NCBI RefSeq assembly: GCF_003583365.1
Contig: NZ_QXED01000006.1
Coordinates: 248,001-312,000 of the forward strand
Length of the DNA: 64,000 nt
Origin: Fibrisoma montanum
Lineage (GTDB): Bacteria > Bacteroidota > Bacteroidia > Cytophagales > Spirosomataceae
Direction: 5' to 3'
Part shown: piece by piece, positions 55,934 through 64,000 of the stretch
Numbering within the stretch: the stretch's first letter is position 1
How the letters are laid out: each line of letters begins with the position of its first letter
Translations under genes and position numbers: made by a program
The notes under the pieces: model-generated
Told to the model about the DNA's origin: nothing
The model's database searches: none
Seen by the model: the letters and a program-made list of their open reading frames with translations, nothing else

Positions 55934-58351
55934 TTATTTCATCTTCACGATCGTTACCCCGGCACCACCTCGGTCGGCGTGTTCATCTTCCATGCGGGCA
56001 ACCTGTTTGTACGTCCGCAGGTGATTTCGCACGAGGTTCCGCAGTATGCCGTCACCTTTGCCGTGTACGACCCGCAGTTCGGGGTAACCCAGCATCAGGG
56101 CGTTGTCCATAAACCGGTCTACTTCGCCGAGGGCTTCTTCGCCCCGCTTCCCCCGGATGTCGAGGTTGAAGCTGAAGTTCATCATCTTCTCGTTCAGGTC
56201 GAGGTTACCGCCCACGCCACGTGGTTTTTCGTCGCTGGCAGTCGCTTCTTTGAACACCTTACGGCTTACTTTTTCCAGGCGGTTCAGCTTTATGTTCGAT
56301 TTCAGATCGCCGATGCGGATTTCGGCATCTTTGCCCCGCAACGCCAGCACCTCGCCGATGGCATTCTGACCGTTGATCCGGACGTAGCTGCCGACGGTGA
56401 TCTCACCGCCCGCCGTTTCGAATTCTTCCTGCTGCTGCGGCTTGTCAACCACCAGCGTTTCGGGCTTCAGTTCTTTCTGCTCGAACTGCTCCAGTTGCTG
56501 CCGGACCTGCCGGGTTGCGTCGCGTTCGGCTTTGTTTTCCTTAATCTCCCGGATGGTATTCTCGATCCGCTGATTTGCTTCCTGAACCAGTGCTTTGGCC
56601 TTCTGCTTGGCGTCGTTCAGCAGTTGCTTCTGCTCGTTGTCAAGCTTAGTTTTCAGCGCATTGTACTCGGCCAGCTGCTGGGCCAGTTTGCGCTGGTTGA
56701 TGCTGACTTCCAGGTTCTTCTCCGCAAAAACGCGCTTTTCGATGTCCAGTTCCTTGAGCAGCTTTTCAAAATTAACCTGCTGCGTGCCCAGCTTCTCCTT
56801 CGCCCGGTCAACCACCGTTTTGGGCAAACCAATCTTGGAGGCAATCTCAAAGGCAAACGAGCTACCCGGCCGGCCAATTTCGAGGGCGTACAGGGGTTCC
56901 AGATGCTCACCGTCGAAGCGCATCGCTCCGTTGACCAGCCCCGGCGTTTTGTCCGCGAACAGCTTCAGGTTGGTGTAGTGGGTGTTGATCACGCCATAGG
57001 CTCCGGACTTGTTCAGGTCTTCGAGAATCGCTTCGGCAATGGCCCCGCCCAGCCCCGGCTCCGTACCCGTACCAAACTCGTCGATCAGAAACAGGGTCCG
57101 CTTGTTGGCCCCCACCAGAAACTGCTTCATGGCCGTCAGGTGCGAGCTGTACGTACTGAGGTCATTCTCCAGCGATTGCTCGTCACCAATGTCGATGAAC
57201 AGGTTCTGAAACACGCCCATTTCCGAATGCTCCATCACAGGCACCAGCATGCCGCATTGCAGCATGTACTGCACCAGCCCAATGGTCTTCAGCGCTACCG
57301 ACTTACCACCGGCGTTCGGACCGGAAATGATCAGAATGCGCTGCTTCTCGTCCAGCCGGACGCCGAGCGGTACTACGCTCTTGCCTTGCTTCTGAAAGGA
57401 AAGGTACAGCAGCGGATGGCAGGCATCGACCCAACTCACCAGGGGCCTGTTTTGCAGTTTTGGTAAGGTAGCGTTCAACTGCACCGCCAGCTTTGCCTTA
57501 GCGCGGATAAAGTCAATCTGCGCCAGAAAATTAACGGCTTTCTGCAACTCGGGCAGGTGCGGACGAACCTGATCCGTCAGGGCCAGCAGGATGCGGAAAA
57601 TCTCGCGCCGTTCTTCATACTCCAGCTCGCGGATTTCGTTGTTGGCATCGAACACTTCGGCCGGTTCCAGAAACACGGTCTGCCCCGTCTGCGACTCGTC
57701 GTGCACAAAACCCTTGATCTTGCGCTTGTGCTCAGCCGCAATCGGAATCACCAGTCGACCGCCCCGTACCGTCAGGCTCAGGTCGTCAGGAATCCAGCCG
57801 TTTTGCCGGGCCTGCTTCAAAATACTATCCAGGCGTTTGCGCAGGTTGTTCTGCTCGGCAATGATCTGCCGCCGGATGCGGGCCAGCTCAGGGGAGGCTG
57901 AATCGCGGACATTGCCGCGGTCATCAATCACGCGCTCCAGGGCATCGGTCAGCTTCCGGTCAACGGCAACCGGCCCGGCCAGTTCTTTCAGGAACGGAAA
58001 CGCCCCCTCCTCGTCCCGCTTTTCGAGAAAGCGCAGGCAATCCTGGATGGTACGCAGGGCCAGCTTGAGGTCAAAAAATTCGGCTTCGGTCAGGGCCAGG
58101 CCTTCGATACGAGCCCGGCTGAGCTGCGACCGAACGTCGATGTAATTCGATTGCGGAAAATCAGGCTCGTACTGAACAATCTGCTTGAACTCGGCCGTCT
58201 GGCGAAGCAGCTTATCGATCAGTTGAAAATTATCGGTAAAGCGAATCTTGTCGACGTAGTCCTGTCCCAGCGGGCTGACACAGGCCTCTTTCAAGCGTTC
58301 GCGAATGGCATCGAAACCTAACTTACTTTCTAATTTATCAGGGTAAAGCAT
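55934..58351 (-). CDS. mutS2: Endonuclease MutS2
   Basis: 805 residues, the usual length. Lacks the MutS mismatch-recognition domain. Core and clamp region 1-330, Walker A GPNAGGKS (344-351), ABC signature and Walker B RTLFLIDEFGTGTEP, long coiled coil (about 520-640), then a KOW-like beta segment and C-terminal Smr nuclease domain LDIRGKRGEEALGEVDRFMD with HGKGDGILR. MutS2 restrains homologous recombination and rescues stalled ribosomes in other bacteria. All domains present. Confidence 0.95.
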   Translation of the reverse strand: MLYPDKLESKLGFDAIRERLKEACVSPLGQDYVDKIRFTDNFQLIDKLLRQTAEFKQIVQYEPDFPQSNYIDVRSQLSRARIEGLALTEAEFFDLKLALRTIQDCLRFLEKRDEEGAFPFLKELAGPVAVDRKLTDALERVIDDRGNVRDSASPELARIRRQIIAEQNNLRKRLDSILKQARQNGWIPDDLSLTVRGGRLVIPIAAEHKRKIKGFVHDESQTGQTVFLEPAEVFDANNEIRELEYEERREIFRILLALTDQVRPHLPELQKAVNFLAQIDFIRAKAKLAVQLNATLPKLQNRPLVSWVDACHPLLYLSFQKQGKSVVPLGVRLDEKQRILIISGPNAGGKSVALKTIGLVQYMLQCGMLVPVMEHSEMGVFQNLFIDIGDEQSLENDLSTYSSHLTAMKQFLVGANKRTLFLIDEFGTGTEPGLGGAIAEAILEDLNKSGAYGVINTHYTNLKLFADKTPGLVNGAMRFDGEHLEPLYALEIGRPGSSFAFEIASKIGLPKTVVDRAKEKLGTQQVNFEKLLKELDIEKRVFAEKNLEVSINQRKLAQQLAEYNALKTKLDNEQKQLLNDAKQKAKALVQEANQRIENTIREIKENKAERDATRQVRQQLEQFEQKELKPETLVVDKPQQQEEFETAGGEITVGSYVRINGQNAIGEVLALRGKDAEIRIGDLKSNIKLNRLEKVSRKVFKEATASDEKPRGVGGNLDLNEKMMNFSFNLDIRGKRGEEALGEVDRFMDNALMLGYPELRVVHGKGDGILRNLVRNHLRTYKQVARMEDEHADRGGAGVTIVKMK

Positions 58352-58507
58352 CTAACAAAAGTATGGCGTAGCGGGGCCAGAATAGCCCACGTAATAAATA
58401 ACGTTTTCGGCAAATCACTGGTTCGTCAGCATTAAAAAGCCTTTAGAAAAGAAGATACCAGACAGGACATTATAGTTTTTCAGTATGTTTGGGCATACTA
58501 AATCGCT

Positions 58508-59458
58508 ATGGTAACTCGTCCATTTTTACCTTTTGTAACAGCCCTTGGGCTATTTGTTTTGAGTGTCAGCAGCTTAACCAGCTGCAAGCAGGGTCAGTCA
58601 GCCGATACGACTTCGGCAAACACCAGCGCCGGCGCGGTGGCCACCGCCGAAGGCTCCGCATCGGTCATTACGGCCGCCAACACTACTGAACCTGCGGCCA
58701 CCCCGGTAACCGACCCGACAACGATCCCGGCCGAAAAGATTGCCGACCCGGCTACCATTCTGGGCCGTCAGCAGGTGCCTGTGCTTTGTTACCACCAGAT
58801 CCGCGACTGGCGGCCCCGTGACTCGAAAAGTGCCAAGGATTACATCATGCCGCCGGCGCTGTTCAAGGAACAGATGCAGATGCTGGCCGACAGCGGTTAT
58901 CACACCATCCTGCCCGATCAGTATTACGCGTACCTGACCACCGGTGCCCCGCTGCCATCAAAGCCCGTCATGATCACCTTCGACGACGGCGACCTCGACC
59001 AGTATACCGTAGCTGCCCCGATTCTGGAAAAGCACGGTTTTAAAGCCTCGTTCTTCATCATGACCGTAGCCATTGGTCGCAGGGGCTATCAGCCGTACAT
59101 GGACAAGCAGCAGATCAAGGACCTGTCTGACCGCGGCCATACCATCGGTGCCCACACCTGGGACCATCACAATGTAAAGAAATACCAGGGCGACGACTGG
59201 AAAACCCAGATTGAAGAACCGAACCAGAAGCTAGAGTCAATCACGGGCAAACCCGTACGCTATTTTGCGTATCCCTTTGGCTTATGGAACGAGGCCGCCC
59301 TGCCGGAGCTCAAAAAACGGGGGTATCTGATGGCGTTTACGCTGGCCGAAAAAAAACGCGACCCGCAGCTACCGCTGCTGACCACCCGACGAATCATTGC
59401 CGGTGGCCCCTGGAGTGCTAAAACCCTCCATCGAAACATGGTAGGTAGTTTCCGGTAA
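58508..59458 (+). CDS. Polysaccharide deacetylase (NodB) lipoprotein
   Basis: 316 residues. Lipoprotein signal FVTALGLFVLSVSSLTSCKQ, then a Thr/Ala-rich linker. NodB homology domain: VMITFDDGDLDQYTV (catalytic Asp-Asp), SHTWDHHN-type motif as GAHTWDHHNVKKY (metal His pair) and YFAYPFGLWN. Predicted to remove acetyl groups from envelope polysaccharide or peptidoglycan. Confidence 0.9.
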   Translation: MVTRPFLPFVTALGLFVLSVSSLTSCKQGQSADTTSANTSAGAVATAEGSASVITAANTTEPAATPVTDPTTIPAEKIADPATILGRQQVPVLCYHQIRDWRPRDSKSAKDYIMPPALFKEQMQMLADSGYHTILPDQYYAYLTTGAPLPSKPVMITFDDGDLDQYTVAAPILEKHGFKASFFIMTVAIGRRGYQPYMDKQQIKDLSDRGHTIGAHTWDHHNVKKYQGDDWKTQIEEPNQKLESITGKPVRYFAYPFGLWNEAALPELKKRGYLMAFTLAEKKRDPQLPLLTTRRIIAGGPWSAKTLHRNMVGSFR

Positions 59459-59552
59459 GGTACGTCCTGCGCTAACTCCGCTAAACATTCTCAGTCAGTA
59501 ATCGTTACAGAGTTGATATCATCTTGATCAACTACCTATTATTACAACGATT

Positions 59553-59900
59553 ATGAAAAAGCTCATGATGCTGGCCGCTGCGCTGGTTTTCTCGGTAGCA
59601 GTCGCTACGGCTCAGGACGTTAAAGATAACGCCAAAGAAACTGGCCGCCAGGCAAAACGTACGGCAAAAGCCGCCGGCAACAAAGTTGAACGCGAAGCGG
59701 ACGAAGCCGGTGACAAGATCTCGGACGCGGCTCAGGAAACCAGCCAGGACGTAAAGCGGGGTGCCAAAAAAGCAGGTCGGAAAATCGACCGGGCCGCTGA
59801 AAATACGAAAGAAGACGTAAAAGACGGCACAAACAAAGCCCTCGACAAAACCGACCGCAAGCTGAAAAAAGCGGAACGGAAACTCGACAATTCAAAATAA
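59553..59900 (+). CDS. Small exported LEA-like/apolipoprotein-like helical repeat protein
   Basis: 115 residues with signal MKKLMMLAAALVFSVAVATA. The mature part is Ala/Lys/Asp/Glu-only with 11-residue-like repeats (DNAKETGRQAKRTAKAAGNK, SDAAQETSQDVKRGAKKAGR, RAAENTKEDVKDGTNKALDK), like LEA or YtxH-type stress proteins. It is hydrophilic, probably disordered until stressed. Followed by a terminator. Confidence 0.7.
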   Translation: MKKLMMLAAALVFSVAVATAQDVKDNAKETGRQAKRTAKAAGNKVEREADEAGDKISDAAQETSQDVKRGAKKAGRKIDRAAENTKEDVKDGTNKALDKTDRKLKKAERKLDNSK

Positions 59901-59930
59901 GTCAGCCAACGATCTGACTGCTATTCAGGA

Positions 59931-59961
59931 TGCCACCGCTCGAAACAGCGGTGGCATTTTT
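59931..59961 (+). terminator. Terminator after the LEA-like gene
   Basis: TGCCACCGCT / AGCGGTGGCA stem with a CGAAAC loop and TTTTTG tail. Confidence 0.9.
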
Positions 59962-60048
59962 GTGTAAAACCAGCGCCCGATGCAACGAAAAATAATACGC
60001 TCTGGTCTATACGTTGACATGATCCCATTTGTGGTGTTACTTTGAGGT

Positions 60049-60297
60049 ATGAATGCATCCATTTCAGTATTATTGTTCGGGATCACCCGCGACATCACGG
60101 GTCAGTCGGCCGTATCGGTACCGTTAGCCGACGGAAATCGCGTGGGTGATCTGCTGCTACAGCTTCAGCAGCAGTACCCTCGCCTGGCCGACATCCGATC
60201 GCTGCTGGTAGCCGTCAACGGCGAATACGCTGAACCCGATACGGTCATCAACAGCCGGGACGAAGTAGCCCTGATTCCGCCCGTTAGTGGTGGTTAA
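60049..60297 (+). CDS. moaD: Molybdopterin synthase small subunit
   Basis: 82 residues, ubiquitin-like fold, ending in the diagnostic Gly-Gly (VALIPPVSGG), which carries the thiocarboxylate used to make molybdopterin. Start at MNASISVLLFGITRDITGQS. It precedes the large subunit by about 70 nt. Confidence 0.9.
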   Translation: MNASISVLLFGITRDITGQSAVSVPLADGNRVGDLLLQLQQQYPRLADIRSLLVAVNGEYAEPDTVINSRDEVALIPPVSGG

Positions 60298-60368
60298 GCC
60301 GGGCGTTGCCCCGGCCTGGATTGTGCCCGCTCCATCTGTTGCCTTTCACTCACTGACCCTTGTTAGCC

Positions 60369-60779
60369 ATGATTGCCATTACGACCGACCCCATCGATGT
60401 TGCTTCAGCGCTCAAACTGCTGCAGGCCAGCGAAGCGGGGGCCATAGACCTGTTTCTGGGCGTTGTTCGCGATAATACGCAGGAGCGCCCCGTCGATCAC
60501 CTTCAATACGAAGCCTACGACCGCATGGCAATCAGCGAAATGCAGAAAATTATGGACGAAGCCCACCAACGCTGGCAGTTGCTTCGCCACGTGGTTATTC
60601 ACCGTAAGGGAACGCTTCGCATCGGCGAAATTGCCGTACTGATCGGAGTAGCTACACCGCACCGCGCCGACGCCTTCGACGCCACCCGCTACGTAATCGA
60701 CACCATCAAGCAAACCGTTCCAATCTGGAAAAAGGAAATCTTTACCGATGGTGAGGTGTGGGTCAATGCCACACCGTAA
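60369..60779 (+). CDS. moaE: Molybdopterin synthase large subunit
   Basis: 136 residues from ATG at 60369 (a TTG lies 9 nt upstream). MoaE pattern: GAIDLFLGVVRDNTQERPVD, YEAYDRMAISEMQKIMDEAH, VVIHRKGTLRIGEIAVLIGV, PIWKKEIFTDGEVW with the active-site Lys region. Forms the heterotetramer with MoaD to insert sulfur into precursor Z. Confidence 0.95.
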   Translation: MIAITTDPIDVASALKLLQASEAGAIDLFLGVVRDNTQERPVDHLQYEAYDRMAISEMQKIMDEAHQRWQLLRHVVIHRKGTLRIGEIAVLIGVATPHRADAFDATRYVIDTIKQTVPIWKKEIFTDGEVWVNATP

Positions 60780-60782
60780 CGA

Positions 60783-61931
60783 TTACTTGATACGGTACGT
60801 GCCTGCAATCGGGTAGTGATCCGAGTAGCGCACGTAATTGATGGTTTCGAAATCGACCGCATCGAAGTGCTGCGGATCAAAGAACTGGTAGTCGATCCGG
60901 ATAAAGCCCGGCGGGCGGTTATACGTAAAGCCAAACCCACTGCCGGCAGCCTCGAAGCTGTTGCGTAATATCCGACGCAACCGCTCATACACGACGCTGT
61001 AGGGCGTATCGTTGTGGTCGCCGGTCACGATTACCGGAAACTCACTTTCGGTGATGTGACGCTCGACCTTACGAACCTGTTCACGACGCTCCATAAAGCC
61101 GAACCGCAGGGCGCTCAGAATACCCCGGGTTTCCTGTTTCACCCCCGTCAGTTCGTCCTGCCGAAGCACCTTACCCACCCTGATTCCCATCGAGTGCAGG
61201 TGTACATTGATGATCCGGATCGTGTCGTTACCGACCTTGATGTTGGCCCAAACCAATCCGTTCCGGCCATTAAAAATTTCCCGCCCCGAGTGAATGATCG
61301 GGTATTTTGAAAAGATCGCGACGCCAACGTCGCCATAATCTGTGCCGAGCAGTTCGGGATACAGGACTACCGAATGCTCGTAGCCCGCGTTCCGCAACCG
61401 GCGGACCATGTTATACTCGGGCAGTGTGGTAGACGAACAGAACTCCTGAAAACACTTGATTGGCGCATCGTAGCGCAGCACATAGTTGAGGGTTCGGCGA
61501 ATAGGGGGCGAACTCCGGTGGCGTGACCAGTAATCGCTGAGGTTGAACATCCCTACGTTGTAACTGAACACTTTAATAACCGGATGATCGGGCGTTGATA
61601 CGGCAGCGTCGCCCGCCGGCTGATGCCACTGGAAGGTCCGCTGCCCGAACAGAATAATGCCCAGGATCAAAACCAGGCCCGACAGCCAGCTTCGCCAGGG
61701 TCGGGTAGCCAGCCAGAAAAACACCACAATCAGGTTAAAAACCCAGACTACCGGCAGGGTGATCATGATCATTCCGGCCGACCAATGTTCAACCGGAAGC
61801 TTGTATAAAAGCCAGTAAGCCAGTAGCGTATATAAAACCAGTAGCAGATTGAACGACCAGAACAGCGATCGAAAAAAATACGCAATAAGCTCCCCAACTC
61901 GAAAACGCATCAGTAATCGTACGTTTGGCAT
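60783..61931 (-). CDS. Membrane-anchored endonuclease/exonuclease/phosphatase-family protein
   Basis: 382 residues. Three hydrophobic segments in the first 100 (LLLVLYTLLAYWLLYKLPVE, MIMITLPVVWVFNLIVVFFW, SGLVLILGIILFG). The EEP domain faces the periplasm: VFSYNVGMFN, CFQEFCSST, INVHLHSMG, VIVTGDHNDTPYS, and the final YSDHYPIAGTY, all standard catalytic positions. Likely a phosphodiesterase or nuclease of the DUF-type found beside Bacteroidetes core genes. Its stop is 3 nt from moaE's stop (convergent). Confidence 0.85.
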   Translation of the reverse strand: MPNVRLLMRFRVGELIAYFFRSLFWSFNLLLVLYTLLAYWLLYKLPVEHWSAGMIMITLPVVWVFNLIVVFFWLATRPWRSWLSGLVLILGIILFGQRTFQWHQPAGDAAVSTPDHPVIKVFSYNVGMFNLSDYWSRHRSSPPIRRTLNYVLRYDAPIKCFQEFCSSTTLPEYNMVRRLRNAGYEHSVVLYPELLGTDYGDVGVAIFSKYPIIHSGREIFNGRNGLVWANIKVGNDTIRIINVHLHSMGIRVGKVLRQDELTGVKQETRGILSALRFGFMERREQVRKVERHITESEFPVIVTGDHNDTPYSVVYERLRRILRNSFEAAGSGFGFTYNRPPGFIRIDYQFFDPQHFDAVDFETINYVRYSDHYPIAGTYRIK

Positions 61932-62097
61932 CAGACCTCACCGACGCACACAAGCCCAAAAGTACGGCATAATTAACAGAAACGTACAATTATCCCGAAT
62001 CAGCCCCCTGAATACAACCACCATACGGCCTGATGGTATCCTCTACAACGCTTTGACGGGCGGCTGCTCCTGCGGGTAGGCGTCTGGTATCGGCGCG

Positions 62098-62129
62098 TTT
62101 GCAATTCGCTTGTAAATCTGCTATATTTG
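62098..62129 (+). promoter_or_regulatory. Bacteroidetes-type promoter of rimP-nusA
   Basis: TTTG at 62098-62101 (-33 element) and TATATTTG at 62122-62129 (-7, TAnnTTTG) with a 20-nt spacer. The transcription start should fall near 62136. Confidence 0.75.
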
Positions 62130-62159
62130 CAACCGTAATAGGTTTTTCTGTTAAGTAAG

Positions 62160-62183
62160 CAAGGGAGTCGCACTCCCTTTTTT
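62160..62183 (+). terminator. Leader hairpin with T tract upstream of rimP
   Basis: AAGGGAGT-CGC-ACTCCCTT followed by TTTTTTG. It lies between the promoter and the rimP start, in position for an attenuator regulating the rimP-nusA operon. Confidence 0.65.
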
Positions 62184-62197
62184 GTTAGCCCTACTGC

Positions 62198-62707
62198 ATG
62201 GATGACAAAACGCGTATTGCGGAGTTGATTCAGCCGTATTTACAAAACGGCCAGTTTTACATTGTAGATTGTCAGGTAGCCGGTCGCCAGGGTGGCCGTA
62301 TTAAAGTGACCATCCTGCTGGACAGCGACACGGGGATTACGATTGACGAGTGCGTTGATATCAGCCGCCGATTCGGGGCGCAGCTCGACGAAACCGACCT
62401 GTTCGACGGAGCGCCTTTTACGTTAGAAATTTCGTCGCCGGGTGTAGACCATCCGCTGACGTTTCCACGCCAGTACCGACGGAATGTCGGCCGACGCCTG
62501 AAACTGACCCTTACTGACGGTACGACCCGAAACGGCGTACTCGACTCGGTTGCCGATGATCATATTATTTTGACCATCACACCGGAGCAGAAATCCAAAA
62601 CGCAGAAAAAGAAGGAAGCTAAGCTTGGCATTGAAGAACTAACCGGCCCCGTGCCGATTCGCTTCGACGCGATTCAGAAAGCAAACGTAGAACTATCATT
62701 CAAATGA
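62198..62707 (+). CDS. rimP: Ribosome maturation factor RimP
   Basis: 169 residues. N-terminal alpha/beta domain: DDKTRIAELIQPYLQNGQFY, VTILLDSDTGITIDECVDIS and the diagnostic FTLEISSPGVDHPLT. C-terminal SH3-like barrel with LKLTLTDGTTRNGVLDSVAD. Needed for late 30S maturation. The next gene is nusA, as in nearly all bacteria. Confidence 0.95.
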   Translation: MDDKTRIAELIQPYLQNGQFYIVDCQVAGRQGGRIKVTILLDSDTGITIDECVDISRRFGAQLDETDLFDGAPFTLEISSPGVDHPLTFPRQYRRNVGRRLKLTLTDGTTRNGVLDSVADDHIILTITPEQKSKTQKKKEAKLGIEELTGPVPIRFDAIQKANVELSFK

Positions 62708-62783
62708 GTCAGCCAGCCGGTGAAACCTTTATAACCTATCCGCCCGGCCACTGACTGATCAACTGATTAACTTGCAAACTACC

Positions 62784-64000
62784 ATGACCAGTGGATTACT
62801 GATCGAATCATTCGCGGACTTTGCCCGGTCTAAAAATATTGACCGGCCCACCATGATCGCCATACTGGAGGACGTGTTCAGAACGATGATCCGCAAAAAG
62901 TTCGGCACCGATGAAAACTTCGACGTAATCATCAACGCCGAAAGTGGCGACCTTGAAATGTGGCGCACCCGTGAGATTGTCGATGATAACTCGGAGGATA
63001 TCTGGGATTATGACAAAATTCCTCTTGCCGAAGCCCGCAAAATTCAGGACGACTTCGAAGTCGGCGAACAGGTGGCCGAAGAGGTGAAACTGGAAGATTT
63101 TGGCCGGCGGGTGGTGCAAACAGCCCGTCAGACACTCATCCAGAAAATCAAGGACTTAGAAAAGGAGTTACTGTACCAGAAATACAAGGACCAGGTTGGA
63201 GATCTGATCACCGCCGAAGTCTATCAGTTACTCAAGCACGAAATTATTCTGGTCGACCCTGAGAATAACGAACTAAGTTTGCCGCGTACCGAGCAGATTT
63301 CGAAGGATCGGTACCGGAAAGGCGAAACCATCAAAGCCGTCGTGAGCCGCGTGGAAATGATCAACGGATCGCCCAAGATCATTCTGTCCCGCACGTCGCC
63401 GGTCTTTCTGGAGCGGCTGTTCGAGATTGAAGTTCCCGAAATCTACGACGGTCTGATCTCCATCCGGAAGATCGTCCGCGAACCGGGCGAACGGGCCAAG
63501 GTAGCCGTAGAATCCTACGACGACCGGATCGACCCTGTAGGTGCCTGCGTGGGTATGAAAGGCTCCCGGATTCACGGCATCGTTCGTGAACTGGGTAACG
63601 AAAACATCGACGTAATCAACTATACCGAAAACCTCGAACTGCTCATCAGCCGGGCCCTCAGCCCTGCCAAGATCAGTTCGATGCAGATCGACCGGGAAGC
63701 CAAACGCGTTTCGGTGTTTCTGAAACCCGATCAGGTGTCGCTCGCTATTGGTAAAGGGGGGCAGAACATTAAGCTGGCGGGTCGGTTAGTGGATATGGAA
63801 ATCGACGTATTCCGCGACAATGAAGGCCAGGAAGACGACGAAGACGTTGACCTGTCGGAATTTACTGACGAAATTGACGAGTGGATGATCGACGAACTGC
63901 GCCGGGTAGGTCTCGATACGGCGAAGAGCGTACTGGCACTGAACCGCGACGAACTTGTTCGCCGGACGGACCTCGAAGAAGATACCGTCGACGAAATCCT
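62784..64000 (+). CDS. nusA: Transcription termination/antitermination factor NusA, partial
   Basis: Starts at ATG 62784 (MTSGLLIESFADFARSKNID) and is open to the window edge (405 codons seen). The N-terminal RNA polymerase-binding domain, S1 domain (LPRTEQISKDRYRKGETIKA), and KH domains (DPVGACVGMKGSRIHGIVRE; SLAIGKGGQNIKLAGRLVDM) are clear, followed by an acidic stretch and the start of the C-terminal helix-hairpin region (DELRRVGLDTAKSVLA). Binds RNAP and modulates pausing. Only the last residues are missing. Confidence 0.95.
   Translation, partial: MTSGLLIESFADFARSKNIDRPTMIAILEDVFRTMIRKKFGTDENFDVIINAESGDLEMWRTREIVDDNSEDIWDYDKIPLAEARKIQDDFEVGEQVAEEVKLEDFGRRVVQTARQTLIQKIKDLEKELLYQKYKDQVGDLITAEVYQLLKHEIILVDPENNELSLPRTEQISKDRYRKGETIKAVVSRVEMINGSPKIILSRTSPVFLERLFEIEVPEIYDGLISIRKIVREPGERAKVAVESYDDRIDPVGACVGMKGSRIHGIVRELGNENIDVINYTENLELLISRALSPAKISSMQIDREAKRVSVFLKPDQVSLAIGKGGQNIKLAGRLVDMEIDVFRDNEGQEDDEDVDLSEFTDEIDEWMIDELRRVGLDTAKSVLALNRDELVRRTDLEEDTVDEI

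Noticed and set aside
55979..57466. 495-codon + strand open frame
   Set aside because: Antisense shadow of MutS2.

Overview
The window looks like a chromosomal segment of a Spirosoma-like member of the Cytophagales (Bacteroidetes). The supporting signs are type IX secretion sorting domains, a TTTG/TAnnTTTG promoter ahead of rimP-nusA, weak Shine-Dalgarno sequences, and the gene mix (Gfo/Idh/MocA oxidoreductases, DUF1080 and YceI proteins, MutS2, LytS/LytTR pairs). No ribosomal RNA is present, so the genus is an inference.

Region 1 (1 to about 18.2 kb) is the right part of a tailed-phage prophage that continues beyond the left edge. A CI-like repressor (17605-18105, +) faces a leftward run of small early genes across an operator-rich gap. 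Further left come a T9SS/lipoprotein cargo cassette (8.5-10.3 kb, +) and then the late genes: S49 protease-scaffold fusion, major capsid protein, structural proteins and a Dam-type methyltransferase cut by the window edge. Most genes are unrecognised. The most unusual signal is a 16-bp GC-rich hairpin sequence present three times. One copy splits a tRNA(CAU) and two copies frameshift small genes. Removing exactly 16 nt from each restores a canonical 76-nt tRNA and two intact reading frames. A second hairpin repeat of 21 bp occurs three times at late gene junctions.

Region 2 (18.2-24.3 kb) is a very AT-rich insertion carrying one 1653-codon protein with a STAND-type P-loop NTPase module, a long helical middle and a C-terminal PLD-like nuclease domain. 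It is a candidate single-gene anti-phage system. It is followed by two gene stumps (YD-repeat protein, RND pump tail) that mark an old recombination scar.

Region 3 (24.3-35.1 kb) is a secreted phosphorus-scavenging cluster: a PI-PLC-like/alkaline phosphatase fusion, a purple-acid-phosphatase-like enzyme, a calcineurin-like phosphoesterase and a phosphocholine-type phospholipase C, followed by ThuA-like and YceI proteins.

Region 4 (35.1-42.7 kb) handles sugars: a TIM-barrel isomerase, two Gfo/Idh/MocA oxidoreductases, an MFS permease and a class C beta-lactamase-like hydrolase. Two four-helix-bundle (23S intervening-sequence type) genes with flanking simple repeats have been inserted into the operon.

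Region 5 (42.7-47.1 kb) is an accessory island. It has three paralogous small membrane-anchored proteins alternating with possible immunity-type genes, three copies of a roughly 130-160 bp MITE, and a decayed duplicate of the 3' ends of the genes that now flank the island.

Region 6 (47.1-64.0 kb) is core or semi-core: an AraC regulator with a DUF1080 protein, an S41 peptidase, a LytTR/LytS pair, a flavoprotein disulfide reductase, a LEA-2 protein, a Uma2 nuclease, MutS2, a polysaccharide deacetylase, MoaD/MoaE, an EEP-family phosphatase, RimP and the start of NusA.
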